DNA of 64,000 nucleotides. Source: Streptomyces durmitorensis. Its GTDB lineage: Bacteria; Actinomycetota; Actinomycetes; Streptomycetales; Streptomycetaceae. The notes below the pieces were generated by a model that did no database searches, was not told where the DNA came from, and saw only the letters and a program-made list of their open reading frames with translations. The stretch covers positions 2,542,001 through 2,606,000 of the forward strand of contig NZ_CP097289.1 of assembly GCF_023498005.1 (NCBI RefSeq), written 5' to 3'. A program made the translations under genes and the position numbers. Below are positions 8,374 to 16,823 of this stretch, piece by piece; position 1 is the first letter of the stretch; every line of letters starts with the position of its first letter.

Positions 8374-10758
8374 AGATCAGCCAGACCCCCGGCCTCACGG
8401 CGAAGAAGACCGGGTGCCCGCTCCAAGGCCGTCGCCGTCATCGGCGCCCTCGCCATCGGCGCACCCCTCACCGTCCTCGGCCCCGCGTCCGCCGCCGACC
8501 CCGCGGCGGCCGACAAGGCGCCCAAAGGCAGCTGCGCGGCGCCCAAGGACTGGTCGAGCTGTGTGCACGTGACCACGCGTCTCGACCGGGCTCCCTCCGT
8601 GGGACAGCAGGCCCGCCTCGACATCACCGTCGACACCCGGGTCGACCTCTCCGGAGCCCGCGTCCAGGCCGACCTCCCCGCCGCCGTCGACTGGGCGTCC
8701 GCGCCCGCCGGATGGCAGTTCAAGGAACTCGGCCAGCTCCTGCCCGAGGACGGCGGCGCGGTGCACCGCGCCCAGCGCACCATCGACCTGGCGGCCGGGA
8801 AGACCCTGCGCTTCTCGCTCCCGGTCAAGGGCGTCAAGGCCGCCGCCACCTCCGTGCGCGCCCGCGTCGACGGCCCCGCCGCCGAGCCCACCGACCGCGA
8901 CGAGCACCTCCAGCTCCTCACGGTCGGCGCCACGCCCGCCGCCTCGCACCTCGGCTTCGACCAGCGCCGCAACTCCACCGCGCTGCGCCAGCTCCCCGAC
9001 GACGTCGAGCTGACCCCCGCCAAGCCGGACCGGCCGTTCGAGCCGGTGGCCGGGCGGACGAAGCTCCCCAAGCCGCACAGCGACGACGCCCCCTCCACCG
9101 AACCGTCCGTGAAGGCGCTCTCCTGTGTCACCGGCACGGTCGGCTACACCGAGCCGGGCGGCGCGCACCCCTCGCCGAACATCCAGGTCGAGGCCTGGGA
9201 CGACGACTCCTTCGGCGCCGACGACCTCCTGGACTCCGCGCTGACCGACGGCAGCGGCGGCTTCCGGATGTGCTTCGACAACAACGACACCTCCGGCGGT
9301 CAGGACGTGTACGTCAAGGTCCGCACCGAGAGCGGTCTGTGGCGGATCGTCGAGGACAACTTCTTCGGCCGCGACGTCTACGAGTTCCGCTCCGGCCAGC
9401 GCGACGACATCGGCGACGGCCGCACGGTGGACTTCGGCCGCATCGCCCCCGGCGACCAGACGATGAACCGGGTCTTCCACGCGTACGACCAGGCGAACCA
9501 GGCCAAGAACTGGACGCCCGGCGAGTGCTGGGACGCCCGCGACACCGGCGACTGCCGCCGCATGGAGATCGTCTACCCCGACGACGACGCGGGCGACGGC
9601 AGCCGCTACCAGTGGGGCGACAAGAGCGTCTGGCTGGAGGCCGCGTCGCCGGACGACCGTACCGACACCGTGCACGAGTACGGCCACGCGGTGATGGCCG
9701 ACGTGTACGAGGACAACAGGCCCCCCGCCATCGACAACTGCAGTCCGCACGCGATGGACACCCGCAGCTCGAAGGGGTGCGCCTGGGTCGAGGGCTTCGC
9801 CAACTTCTATCCGATGGCGATCTTCAACAATGACAACTACCGGGGCTGGCACGTGGAGGACACCGCCGGCTACAACACCGGTGACGACACCGAGGGCCGG
9901 GTGACCGGTTCCCTGTGGGACCTCATGGACCCGTCCGGCGAGCGCTACTGGGACTACCACCAGGAGTCCGCGAAGAACGCCATCTGGGACACCCTGCTCG
10001 ACCGCCGGTCGAACACCTTCCAGGAGTTCTGGACCCACCGCGGCCAGGAGGGCCACGACGTGGGCTCGGGCCCCGGCGGCGCGCTCTACCAGAACGGCAT
10101 CGACTACGGCTTCCGCAACCAGCTCACCGACGGACAGTCCAAGACGCTGCCCGCACCGGACCCGCAGCACAACTACCGCTACGACACCACCTTCCGCTTC
10201 TGGTCGGTCGTGGCGCTGCGGCCTCCGGCGGGCGTCGACTACGACCTCGACCTGTACGACGACCAGGCGCTCCAGCAGCGGCTGGACGTCAGCCTGGCCA
10301 CCGGGGACACCGTCGACTTCATCGCCGTGGACTCCAACGCGCGGGGGCCCGGCGACTATTACCCGGTCGTCAAGCGTCCGCTCGGCGGCACAGGTACAGG
10401 TGACTATCGGATCGAGGTCGCCGACAGCGGCAAGCTGCTCATCGGGTCCGACACCAAGGTGATGAACGGCGCCGACGACGTGACGGCCGTCTGGGACACG
10501 TGCCCGGCCGCAGGCACCGAGGTCACCATCACGGCGACGCCGTCCGACGCGAGCCAGGACGCGGAGCTGTTCCTGATGGACTCCGACCCGGCAAGCCCCA
10601 ACACGGCGGTCCGCGGCCGCTACGCGGCGACCGCGTCGGGGACCGCGAACGGTCCCGGCCAGGCCGAGTCGTTCAAGTTCACGTCGCAGGGCGGCTGTTA
10701 CGGAGTCGTCCTCGTCAACAAGGCCGGGTCCGGCACGTACACCGTGACCGAGTCCTAG
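8365..10758 (+). CDS. Secreted zinc metalloprotease-like protein (HEYGH) with TTA codon at position 2
   Basis: The start is taken as GTG 8365 because GGGAG lies eight bases before it; an in-frame ATG at 8335 lacks a site. The 797-residue product has an Arg-rich signal peptide of about 45 residues, a surface-domain-like stretch, a transthyretin-like beta region (about 255-330) and a zinc motif HEYGH (His437, Glu438, His441) followed by WVEGFANFY, whose Glu is a plausible third ligand, as in gluzincins. The C-terminus resembles a pre-peptidase C-terminal domain. I cannot assign a peptidase family. The second codon is TTA, the rare leucine codon read by the bldA tRNA, so translation may be tied to development. 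A lipoprotein gene follows after 25 bp. Confidence 0.75.
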   Translation: MLRRSARPPASRRRRPGARSKAVAVIGALAIGAPLTVLGPASAADPAAADKAPKGSCAAPKDWSSCVHVTTRLDRAPSVGQQARLDITVDTRVDLSGARVQADLPAAVDWASAPAGWQFKELGQLLPEDGGAVHRAQRTIDLAAGKTLRFSLPVKGVKAAATSVRARVDGPAAEPTDRDEHLQLLTVGATPAASHLGFDQRRNSTALRQLPDDVELTPAKPDRPFEPVAGRTKLPKPHSDDAPSTEPSVKALSCVTGTVGYTEPGGAHPSPNIQVEAWDDDSFGADDLLDSALTDGSGGFRMCFDNNDTSGGQDVYVKVRTESGLWRIVEDNFFGRDVYEFRSGQRDDIGDGRTVDFGRIAPGDQTMNRVFHAYDQANQAKNWTPGECWDARDTGDCRRMEIVYPDDDAGDGSRYQWGDKSVWLEAASPDDRTDTVHEYGHAVMADVYEDNRPPAIDNCSPHAMDTRSSKGCAWVEGFANFYPMAIFNNDNYRGWHVEDTAGYNTGDDTEGRVTGSLWDLMDPSGERYWDYHQESAKNAIWDTLLDRRSNTFQEFWTHRGQEGHDVGSGPGGALYQNGIDYGFRNQLTDGQSKTLPAPDPQHNYRYDTTFRFWSVVALRPPAGVDYDLDLYDDQALQQRLDVSLATGDTVDFIAVDSNARGPGDYYPVVKRPLGGTGTGDYRIEVADSGKLLIGSDTKVMNGADDVTAVWDTCPAAGTEVTITATPSDASQDAELFLMDSDPASPNTAVRGRYAATASGTANGPGQAESFKFTSQGGCYGVVLVNKAGSGTYTVTES

Positions 10759-10783
10759 CACCGTGATCGACAGGGAGCCGTGC

Positions 10784-11587
10784 ATGCGGCTGGAACCGGC
10801 GGGGACACCCGACCGTCCCACCCGCATGCGCGGCTCCCTGCTCCCGCTGCTCCTGCTCGTGGCCGTGACCGCCTGCGGCTCCGAGCCCGGGGACCCACCG
10901 GCGCCCGCCCCACCCTCGGACCCCCGGACGCTCGTCCTGCGCGTCCAGGAGCTCCACAGCTCGCCACGCCCCTGGGAACGCGGCGACCTGCCCCGCTTCT
11001 CCCTCTACGGCGGCGGCCACGTGATCGCCCCCGCCCGGACCTCGGGCGCGCTGCGTACGGCCGTCAAGTACCGCCTGACGCCAGCCCGTTACCGCGAACT
11101 CACCGACGCGGCCCACGCGGCGGGCCTCGCTCACGCCCGCCGCCACGAGGACACGACGTCCACGGACGCCTCCCTCCTGACGGTCACCTACCGCACCCCG
11201 CACGGCTTGCGCAGCACGCGCGTCATCGCGCCCGAAGCAGGGGGCGACGGCGACCGGGGCCGCGTCCTGGACTTCGTACGCACCCGGGTCCCGCCCGCGC
11301 CTTCGGACACTCCCCCGCCGGGGGCCACCGCCTACCGCCCGGCCGCCCTGGCGATTCTCGCCACCGGCGGGGTCGGCGCCGACGACGCCACGGCGCGACC
11401 GTGGCCACTGCGGCCGATTGCCGGCCGGTGCGAGGTGGTGACGGGCGAGGATCTCGTACGCGCCCGTCAACTCGCCCTGGGGACAAGGCAGAACACCCGC
11501 TGGAGCAGCGGAGGAACGCTCTATGCGGTCGCGTTCAGGCCCCTGCTCCCCGACGAGCACACATGCCGGGACCTCGACCGTCCCTAG
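10784..11587 (+). CDS. Putative lipoprotein of unknown function
   Basis: This 267-residue protein probably starts at ATG 10784, seven bases after GGGAG; an upstream in-frame GTG at 10763 has no site. A hydrophobic run (SLLPLLLLVAVTAC) ends in a lipobox Cys, followed by a Pro-rich linker, so it should be anchored outside the membrane. I recognise no catalytic motif. It follows the metalloprotease by 25 bp on the same strand and is likely cotranscribed, so it may share the same developmental timing. Its stop codon is embedded in a CCCTAGGG palindrome shared with the convergent gene. Confidence 0.65.
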   Translation: MRLEPAGTPDRPTRMRGSLLPLLLLVAVTACGSEPGDPPAPAPPSDPRTLVLRVQELHSSPRPWERGDLPRFSLYGGGHVIAPARTSGALRTAVKYRLTPARYRELTDAAHAAGLAHARRHEDTTSTDASLLTVTYRTPHGLRSTRVIAPEAGGDGDRGRVLDFVRTRVPPAPSDTPPPGATAYRPAALAILATGGVGADDATARPWPLRPIAGRCEVVTGEDLVRARQLALGTRQNTRWSSGGTLYAVAFRPLLPDEHTCRDLDRP

Positions 11588-11609
11588 GGTTTACCCGCGG
11601 TCCCTAGGG
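11582..11609. terminator. Bidirectional hairpin made from both convergent stop codons
   Basis: Two copies of the palindrome CCCTAGGG (11582-11589 and 11602-11609) lie 20 bp apart and can pair as an 8-bp stem with a 12-base loop. The TAG of the lipoprotein gene lies in the first, the TAG of the M1 peptidase gene in the second. It probably ends transcription in both directions. Confidence 0.55.
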
Positions 11610-13259
11610 CTTGTCCGCCGAGAAGAGCCACGTCTCGAACAGGGCCGACAGATCCTTCCCCGACTTCTTCTCGCACAGCGCGATGAACTGCTCGGTGTCG
11701 GCGTTCCCGTGCCGGTGCTCGCGCGTCCAGGTGCGCAGGATGGCGAAGAAGGTGCGGTCCCCCACGGCCTTGCGCAGCTGATGCAGCGTCATGGCGCCCC
11801 TGCCGTACACCGGTGAGTCGGAGACCCGCGTCGCGCTCGGCGGGTCGGCTGCCGGGAAGTCCCAGATGCCCTCGCTCTCCGGGTGCGAGCCGTCGTAGAA
11901 GGAGTCGAAGGTCTCCTGGGCGGTGCGGTGTCCGTGCTCCTCGTCCCACAGCCACTCGGCGTAGGTGGCGAAGCCCTCGTTCAGCCACATGTCCTGCCAG
12001 GCGCGGGGTGTGACGGAGTTCCCGAACCACTGGTGGGCCAGTTCGTGGACGACCAGGCGGGTGTCCGGTGCCTCTTCGAAGTACGGCTTGGTCTGCGTCT
12101 CCAGGGCGTAGCCGAGATCGGGGAGGTGGTCGACGACGGCGCCGGTCGAGGAGAAGGGGTAGGGGCCGAAGCGGTCGGTTGCCCAGTCGACGACCTCGGG
12201 CACCAGGTCGTGGACGTCGACGGGCCCGTCCGCCTCGTCGGGGTCGACGGCCGTGTAGACGGGCAGGCCGTCGTCCGTCGTGCCGGTGGAGATGTCGAAG
12301 ACGCCGGTGACGACGGTCGCGGCATGGCTCGCCATGGGCTCGGGGTTGCGCCAGTGGAAGGTGGTGCGCTTTCCCCGCTGCCGGGTCTCGCGCAGGGTTC
12401 CGTTGCTGACCGCGGTGTACTCGGACGGCACGGTGACGTCGATGTCGTACGTCGCCTTGTCGGACGGGTGGTGGTTGCCGGGGAACCAGGTCATGGATCC
12501 GGTGGGCTCGCCGAGCGCCGCCACGCCGTCGTCCGTCTCGATCCAGCCCTCGTCGCCGCCGTCCTCCGCCGTGAGCATCTTGGGCGTCCCGCCGTACCGG
12601 ACGGTGGTCTTGAAGGTCTTCCCCTTGCCGATGGACCGGTCGGGAGTGAGCGTCAGCTTGTTCTTCTTCCTGCTGAAGCGGGCGTCCGAGCCGTCGATGT
12701 CGGCATGGCGCACGCGCAGGCCCGCGAAGTCCAGGGTGAAGCGGGACAGGTCCTGGGTGGCCCGTGCGGTGATCACGGCGGTGCCCGTCAGGTGGTTGCC
12801 GTCCGGGGTGTAGTCGAGGGTGAGGGCGTAGTGCGTGACGTCGTAGCCGCCGTTGCCGAGTGCCGGGAACAGATGGTCGTCGACGCGGTTCCCGCGGGCG
12901 TCGAGCATGACGAGGTCGCGCACGGTGCCGTCGCCGTCGTCGCCGTCCCACCAGGTGCGGAAGAGCTTGGCGAGCGCCTTGGCCTCGGCCGACTTCGCGG
13001 AGAGGTCGGTCTGCACCTCGACGTCGTACGCGCCCTCAGAATCGGAGTCCGAATCGGTGAGATCGACCGTGTACACGGCCTGCGCGTGGCGTGCGGTGCG
13101 GGACTCGCCGGTGTCACGGGCCCAGGAGCGGAACTGCTCCAGGAGGCGGTGGTGGGACTCCCGTACGGCGGTGTCCGCGTCGCCCGGGGGCTTGGCGTCG
13201 CACGCCGACAGGGCGAGGCAGACGGCTGCCGCGCACACGAGTGCGGCGGGGCGGTTCAT
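11604..13259 (-). CDS. M1-family metallopeptidase, lipid-anchored, with unusual N-terminal module
   Basis: This 551-residue zinc aminopeptidase-like protein starts at ATG 13259 behind GGAG. It has a lipoprotein signal (LSAC, Cys20), then an 80-90-residue module (about 30-118), then an M1 peptidase of roughly 430 residues. Zinc ligands are His405 and His409 of HELAHQW and the Glu near 428 of NEGFATYAEW. The C-terminal helical domain of longer M1 enzymes is short, as in the secreted Streptomyces subgroup. The N-terminal module (F-R-S-W ... TD ... F-x-x-WWDGDxG) recurs twice in the lipoprotein at 15569-16288. Thirteen-base tandem repeats lie in its upstream region. Peptide substrate unknown. Confidence 0.85.
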   Translation of the reverse strand: MNRPAALVCAAAVCLALSACDAKPPGDADTAVRESHHRLLEQFRSWARDTGESRTARHAQAVYTVDLTDSDSDSEGAYDVEVQTDLSAKSAEAKALAKLFRTWWDGDDGDGTVRDLVMLDARGNRVDDHLFPALGNGGYDVTHYALTLDYTPDGNHLTGTAVITARATQDLSRFTLDFAGLRVRHADIDGSDARFSRKKNKLTLTPDRSIGKGKTFKTTVRYGGTPKMLTAEDGGDEGWIETDDGVAALGEPTGSMTWFPGNHHPSDKATYDIDVTVPSEYTAVSNGTLRETRQRGKRTTFHWRNPEPMASHAATVVTGVFDISTGTTDDGLPVYTAVDPDEADGPVDVHDLVPEVVDWATDRFGPYPFSSTGAVVDHLPDLGYALETQTKPYFEEAPDTRLVVHELAHQWFGNSVTPRAWQDMWLNEGFATYAEWLWDEEHGHRTAQETFDSFYDGSHPESEGIWDFPAADPPSATRVSDSPVYGRGAMTLHQLRKAVGDRTFFAILRTWTREHRHGNADTEQFIALCEKKSGKDLSALFETWLFSADKP

Positions 13260-13280
13260 GGTGGGGTCTCCATCCGGTCG

Positions 13281-13332
13281 TCCGCAGGGGAAGTCCGCAA
13301 GGGAAGTCCGCAAGGGAAGTCCTCAGGGGAAG
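13281..13332. repeat. Four tandem 13-bp repeats upstream of the M1 peptidase gene
   Basis: The unit TCCGCAAGGGAAG occurs four times in direct succession (13281, 13294, 13307, 13320), with one or two changes in the outer copies. They lie 22 bp upstream of the ATG, in the promoter or leader. They may be iterated operator half-sites or a slippage product. Confidence 0.85.
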
Positions 13333-13368
13333 AGGGGCGGAGGCACCCGGAGGTTGCCGCCGCCCCTC
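13332..13368 (-). terminator. Hairpin terminator after the trypsin-like gene
   Basis: GAGGGGCGG (13332-13340) pairs with CCGCCCCTC (13360-13368) across a 19-base loop, 23 bp past the trypsin stop codon on the minus strand. It would separate that gene from the M1 peptidase gene downstream. Confidence 0.55.
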
Positions 13369-13391
13369 ACCCAGAAGGGCTCTACCTGCGG

Positions 13392-15395
13392 TTACGCGGG
13401 CGCCACGAGCTGGTTCTCCGAGCCGATGCCGGAGGCGTTGCCGTCGGCGTAGAGGGTCAGTTCGCCGTCCGACCAGCGCACGATGGTGTCGTCGGCCCAG
13501 GGGTTGTCGGTGAAGTCGCCGCCGCTGACGAGCAGGGCGTGCTTCCACAGGCCGTTCGGGGCCTGCCACTTGTGCTCGCCCCAGGAGGATCCTGTGCCGG
13601 TGAAGTCCTGGTACTGGGTCAGCTCACCGTCGGACCAGCGCACGACCAGGTCCCAGGTGTCGTCGCCCGAGTAGTCGCCCGCGGTGATCTGGGTGGCGTG
13701 CTTCCACGTACCGGCCTCCGACGTGCCCGGCGAGACGACCTTGATCTCCTTGCCGAGCTTCTTGTTGTCGCCGGTGTTCTGGTAGAGCGTGACTTCGCCG
13801 TCCGACCAGCGCACGACGAGGTCGTCCTGCCACTTGTTGCCGCCGAAGCGGCCCGAGGTGATCGCCTCGGCGTGCTTCCAGGTGCCGTTCGCGGCGGCCA
13901 GCTGGTACTCGCCGTGGAAGCCCGCCTCGTCGACCGACGGGTAGAGCGTCACCTCACCGTCCGACCAGCGGACGATGAGGTCGGAGCCGTTGTCACCGGT
14001 GAAGTCGCCCGCGACGACCTGCTTGGCGTGGTCGCGCCACAGGGCGTTCGGGCCCTGGACCTTGAACTCCTTGTCGAAGTGGTTCTTGGCCTTGCCCGCG
14101 CCGCGGTAGATGCTCAGCTCGCCGTCCGACCACATGACGAACATGTCCATACGGTCGTCGGAGACCGGCCCGTCGAGAGCGAAGTAGCCGTTGGCTATGG
14201 CATTGGCGTGCTTCCACGTACCGGCGCCGGGCAGGACCGGATCGGCCATCGGCGGCGGGTTGATGCTCGCCGGCTGCTTGCCCGCCTTCGCGGCGTCGTA
14301 GATCCGCTTGACGTCGTCGTCGAAGTACGAGGAGTACGAGGTGTTGGCGCTGTGGCCGCCGGTCAGCCAGCCGCCGGTGACGCCGATCAGCTTGGCCGAC
14401 TCGCCGCCCGCGGTGATGAAGGGGCCGCCGGAGGTGCCGCCGACGTAGCCGTCGCAGTGGATCTCGGTGAAGGTGCCGCCGCGCCAGAGCCTGCCGCCGC
14501 TGTCCTTGGCGTTGCCGGAGGTGTACTTCTTCGTCGGCGTGGTGCAGCTGAGCGGGTCCTGCTTCGGCTTGTAGTTGCCGCCTCCGTACAGGTACGGGTA
14601 GCCGATGGCGTGCGCGGTGTGGCTGAATCCGGTGTTGAAGCCCATCGGGATGGCCCCGACGACGCTCTCGACCTCCTTGCCGTCGCTGCGCGGCTCGGTG
14701 GCGAGGAACGCGACGTCGACGTCCGTGAAGTCTTCCTCGCTCTTCTTGGACCCGGTGTAGCCGGGGTCCTTGAAGATGTGGCCCTTCTTGATGGGGTACA
14801 TGCCGTGCGGCATCGGGCTCTTCGCGCTGTGCTGCGGCACGAAGACCAGGTTCGACTTCTGGTCGTTGCTGTCGAAGCAGTGCGCTGCGGACGCGACCAG
14901 GTTCTTGCCCGGGGACGGCACGACGGTGCCGCCGCAGAAGCGGTAGTCGTAGCGGTCCGGGTAGTCGTTGCCCGCCTTCTGCGCCCAGTAGAAGGTGCCG
15001 ACTTCCTTGATGCCCTTGAAGGTGTGCGAGGGCGAGCGGAGCATGCCGTCGCCCCCTTCGCGCGGCGCTGCCTCCTCCTCTTCCCTCTGGGAGTCCCCCC
15101 GGGAGTCCCTCTTGGCGTCCTCGGCCGCCGCGGCCTCGCGGACCTGCTGCTCCTCGACCGGCTTGGCCTCGGCCATGCGATCGGGCGTCCAGAACTTCTC
15201 AAGCTCGCGGGCCAGGGCCTGGTCAGGGTCCTGGTCCGGGGCCGGGGCCTGGGAGGGCGACTTCGAGGTCGGCTGCGAGGTCGGCGTCGGTGTGGCCGCG
15301 CTCGGCGTAGGCGTCGGGTCCGGGGCGGACCAGGCCGGTCCCGCTGCGGCAAGGATCGCTGCCGCGGCGGCCATCGCAGTCAGGCTGCGTTTCAT
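13392..15395 (-). CDS. Secreted trypsin-like serine protease with five C-terminal RWSDGE repeats
   Basis: This 667-residue protein is read from ATG 15395 (an in-frame GTG two codons upstream is possible). A signal peptide (residues 1-22) and a Thr/Pro/Ser-rich linker precede a charged segment and a chymotrypsin-fold protease whose triad is visible as His172 (AAHC), Asp227 (DVDVAFL) and Ser322 (GGTSGGPF). Cysteines around the His and Ser are consistent with disulfides. From about residue 400 there are five copies of a roughly 55-residue unit: WKHA...I..G.F....DDLVVRWSDGE(L/V)TLY. This resembles the FG-GAP/VCBS-like repeats of Streptomyces secreted proteins and probably forms a propeller-like binding surface. 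It probably acts outside the cell; the target is unknown. Confidence 0.85.
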   Translation of the reverse strand: MKRSLTAMAAAAAILAAAGPAWSAPDPTPTPSAATPTPTSQPTSKSPSQAPAPDQDPDQALARELEKFWTPDRMAEAKPVEEQQVREAAAAEDAKRDSRGDSQREEEEAAPREGGDGMLRSPSHTFKGIKEVGTFYWAQKAGNDYPDRYDYRFCGGTVVPSPGKNLVASAAHCFDSNDQKSNLVFVPQHSAKSPMPHGMYPIKKGHIFKDPGYTGSKKSEEDFTDVDVAFLATEPRSDGKEVESVVGAIPMGFNTGFSHTAHAIGYPYLYGGGNYKPKQDPLSCTTPTKKYTSGNAKDSGGRLWRGGTFTEIHCDGYVGGTSGGPFITAGGESAKLIGVTGGWLTGGHSANTSYSSYFDDDVKRIYDAAKAGKQPASINPPPMADPVLPGAGTWKHANAIANGYFALDGPVSDDRMDMFVMWSDGELSIYRGAGKAKNHFDKEFKVQGPNALWRDHAKQVVAGDFTGDNGSDLIVRWSDGEVTLYPSVDEAGFHGEYQLAAANGTWKHAEAITSGRFGGNKWQDDLVVRWSDGEVTLYQNTGDNKKLGKEIKVVSPGTSEAGTWKHATQITAGDYSGDDTWDLVVRWSDGELTQYQDFTGTGSSWGEHKWQAPNGLWKHALLVSGGDFTDNPWADDTIVRWSDGELTLYADGNASGIGSENQLVAPA

Positions 15396-15480
15396 TCTCA
15401 CTGTTGTGTTCCCCCACAAAAACGGACCCCGGTCACCCGGGGCCCGATTGGTACAGATCAATCGAGAAGGTACGTTACGC

Positions 15481-15498
15481 ACACATCGAACGATGTGT
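15481..15498. promoter_or_regulatory. 18-bp inverted repeat between divergent genes
   Basis: ACACATCG-AA-CGATGTGT lies midway in the 173-bp gap between the trypsin gene and the divergent lipoprotein gene. A looser pair, GATTG...CAATC, lies at 15448-15465. The position suggests an operator controlling both genes; no regulator is adjacent. Confidence 0.5.
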
Positions 15499-15568
15499 CG
15501 ATTGGGGCGGAACTTGCGACTTGCCCCGTAATTGTTGTATTGCACCAGCTGGTTGATCGGAGAAGGCA

Positions 15569-16288
15569 GTGGGGAAGGCGGGGCGATTCACTCGAACCAG
15601 GACGCGTGCGGGGGTGTTCGCGGCGGGGGCACTGCTCCTGACGGTGGGGTGTTCCGGGAGCGACGCCGACGCGGAGGAGCACCCGGACAACCCCAACCTG
15701 CTGCTCGGGTTCCATACGTGGCTGAAGACGAACGACTCGGAGCGCGACGACGACTTGGCGGGCCACGCCCTGAACGTCAGCCTCGGCTACCGGTCCGGCG
15801 ACCGCCACGGGGTGGTCGAGGTCCTCACCGACTACGGTCCCTGGGGCGAGGCGGAGGACCAAGTCACCCCGCTGGCACAGGCATTCACGGAATGGTGGGA
15901 CGAGGACCCGTCGGCCGGGAGCGCGCACTTCCTCGGGCAGGGCGGAAAGACGGCGAAGAAGACCACGCTGTACGAGGGTGACGCCCCGTCGAACCTCCTC
16001 AAGGATTTCCGCTCCTGGACCGCCAAGAACGCCCCGAGCGCCCCGAACGCCGAGAACCTCACCCCGCACATCACCGCACTCACCATCGGATACGGGGCGA
16101 AGGGCTCCGGAGCCGTCACGGTCTCGACCGACTACGTCACGCACAAGGACAAGCAGACCCAGAAGAAGGTCGACACCCTCAGCGAGGCCTTCGCCGACTG
16201 GTGGGACGGTGACGAGGGCGCGGACTCCGTCACCGTGACCAGCGAGGACCAAGGCAGCCACGCCGAAAGGGACTTGACCGCTAGGTGA
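15569..16288 (+). CDS. Lipoprotein with two copies of an unrecognised FxxW/WWDGD module
   Basis: This 239-residue protein starts at a GTG six bases after GGAG. The signal ends in a lipobox (LTVGC). The mature part is two homologous units of about 85 residues, each with an L-x-x-x-F-x-(S/T)-W start, a central Y...V...TDY strand and an end F-x-x-WWD(G/E)D. The same unit forms the N-terminus of the M1 peptidase at 11604-13259. I know no family for it. It is divergent from the trypsin-like gene, and its last eight bases overlap the convergent ATPase gene. A binding, inhibitory or anchoring role would fit its link to secreted proteases, but that is a guess. Confidence 0.75.
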   Translation: MGKAGRFTRTRTRAGVFAAGALLLTVGCSGSDADAEEHPDNPNLLLGFHTWLKTNDSERDDDLAGHALNVSLGYRSGDRHGVVEVLTDYGPWGEAEDQVTPLAQAFTEWWDEDPSAGSAHFLGQGGKTAKKTTLYEGDAPSNLLKDFRSWTAKNAPSAPNAENLTPHITALTIGYGAKGSGAVTVSTDYVTHKDKQTQKKVDTLSEAFADWWDGDEGADSVTVTSEDQGSHAERDLTAR

Positions 16289-16742
16289 GGCTCCCGGCGT
16301 CGGCCGGAACGAACTCGCACCAGACGACCTTCCCGGGATCGCGCTCCACGACCCCCCACTTGTCGGCGAGGGCCGCCACGAGCAGCAGCCCGCGCCCCGA
16401 CTCGGCGTCACCTTCACCACTGATACCGAGCCGGGGCCATCCGTCGCCGCTGTCGTGCACTTCTACACGGAGTACGTCGCCCTCGCAGTGGAGGTGGAGC
16501 CGGAAGCCGCGTCCGGGCGGAACGCCGTGCAGCAAGGCGTTCGTCGCCAACTCGCTTACGCAGAGCGTGATGCCGTCCGCGCGGTCGCGGATTCCCCAGC
16601 CGACGAGCGCGGCGCGCGCGAAGGCGCGGGCGGCGGGTACGGACTGACGTTCGCGCCGGTAGAAGCGCTCGCGGGGGTCCCGTCGGAACGGGAGTGGAGT
16701 TTCGTCATTCACGTGACGAGAGTCACACTCCGTCGCCATCAT
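16281..16742 (-). CDS. RsbW/AbaA-like ATP-binding protein (HATPase_c)
   Basis: This 153-residue soluble protein has the GHKL ATPase fold of anti-sigma kinases: an N-box (VSELATNALLHG), a G1-like box (VEVHDSGDGWP) and a G2-like box (ESGRGLLLVAALADKWGV). Two ATGs in tandem (16742, 16739) could start it. Proteins of this size in Streptomyces usually bind or phosphorylate anti-anti-sigma factors, but many stand alone. It diverges from an XRE/DUF5753 regulator followed by DUF397, the make-up of the WhiJ/AbaA-type developmental clusters. It probably works with those proteins and is controlled from the 29-bp inverted repeat between them. Confidence 0.8.
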   Translation of the reverse strand: MMATECDSRHVNDETPLPFRRDPRERFYRRERQSVPAARAFARAALVGWGIRDRADGITLCVSELATNALLHGVPPGRGFRLHLHCEGDVLRVEVHDSGDGWPRLGISGEGDAESGRGLLLVAALADKWGVVERDPGKVVWCEFVPADAGSLT

Positions 16743-16754
16743 GAAGCAGTGCGT

Positions 16755-16783
16755 GAACCCGTACAGCCGGGCTGTACGGGTTC
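16755..16783. promoter_or_regulatory. 29-bp near-perfect inverted repeat, probable operator of the WhiJ-like regulator
   Basis: GAACCCGTACAGCC (16755-16768) is perfectly complementary to GGCTGTACGGGTTC (16770-16783) with one base between. It lies in the 81-bp gap of the divergent ATPase and XRE genes. A direct copy of GCGTGAAC flanks it on both sides (16751 and 16787). Confidence 0.65.
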
Positions 16784-16823
16784 GCTGCGTGAACGTACGG
16801 CGCTTGATGGGGAGTTGGACTGT

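Noticed and set aside
11883..15641. 1252-codon plus-strand frame opposite the M1 and trypsin genes
   Set aside because: Composition is repetitive and lacks a start context; both minus-strand enzymes have complete catalytic motifs.
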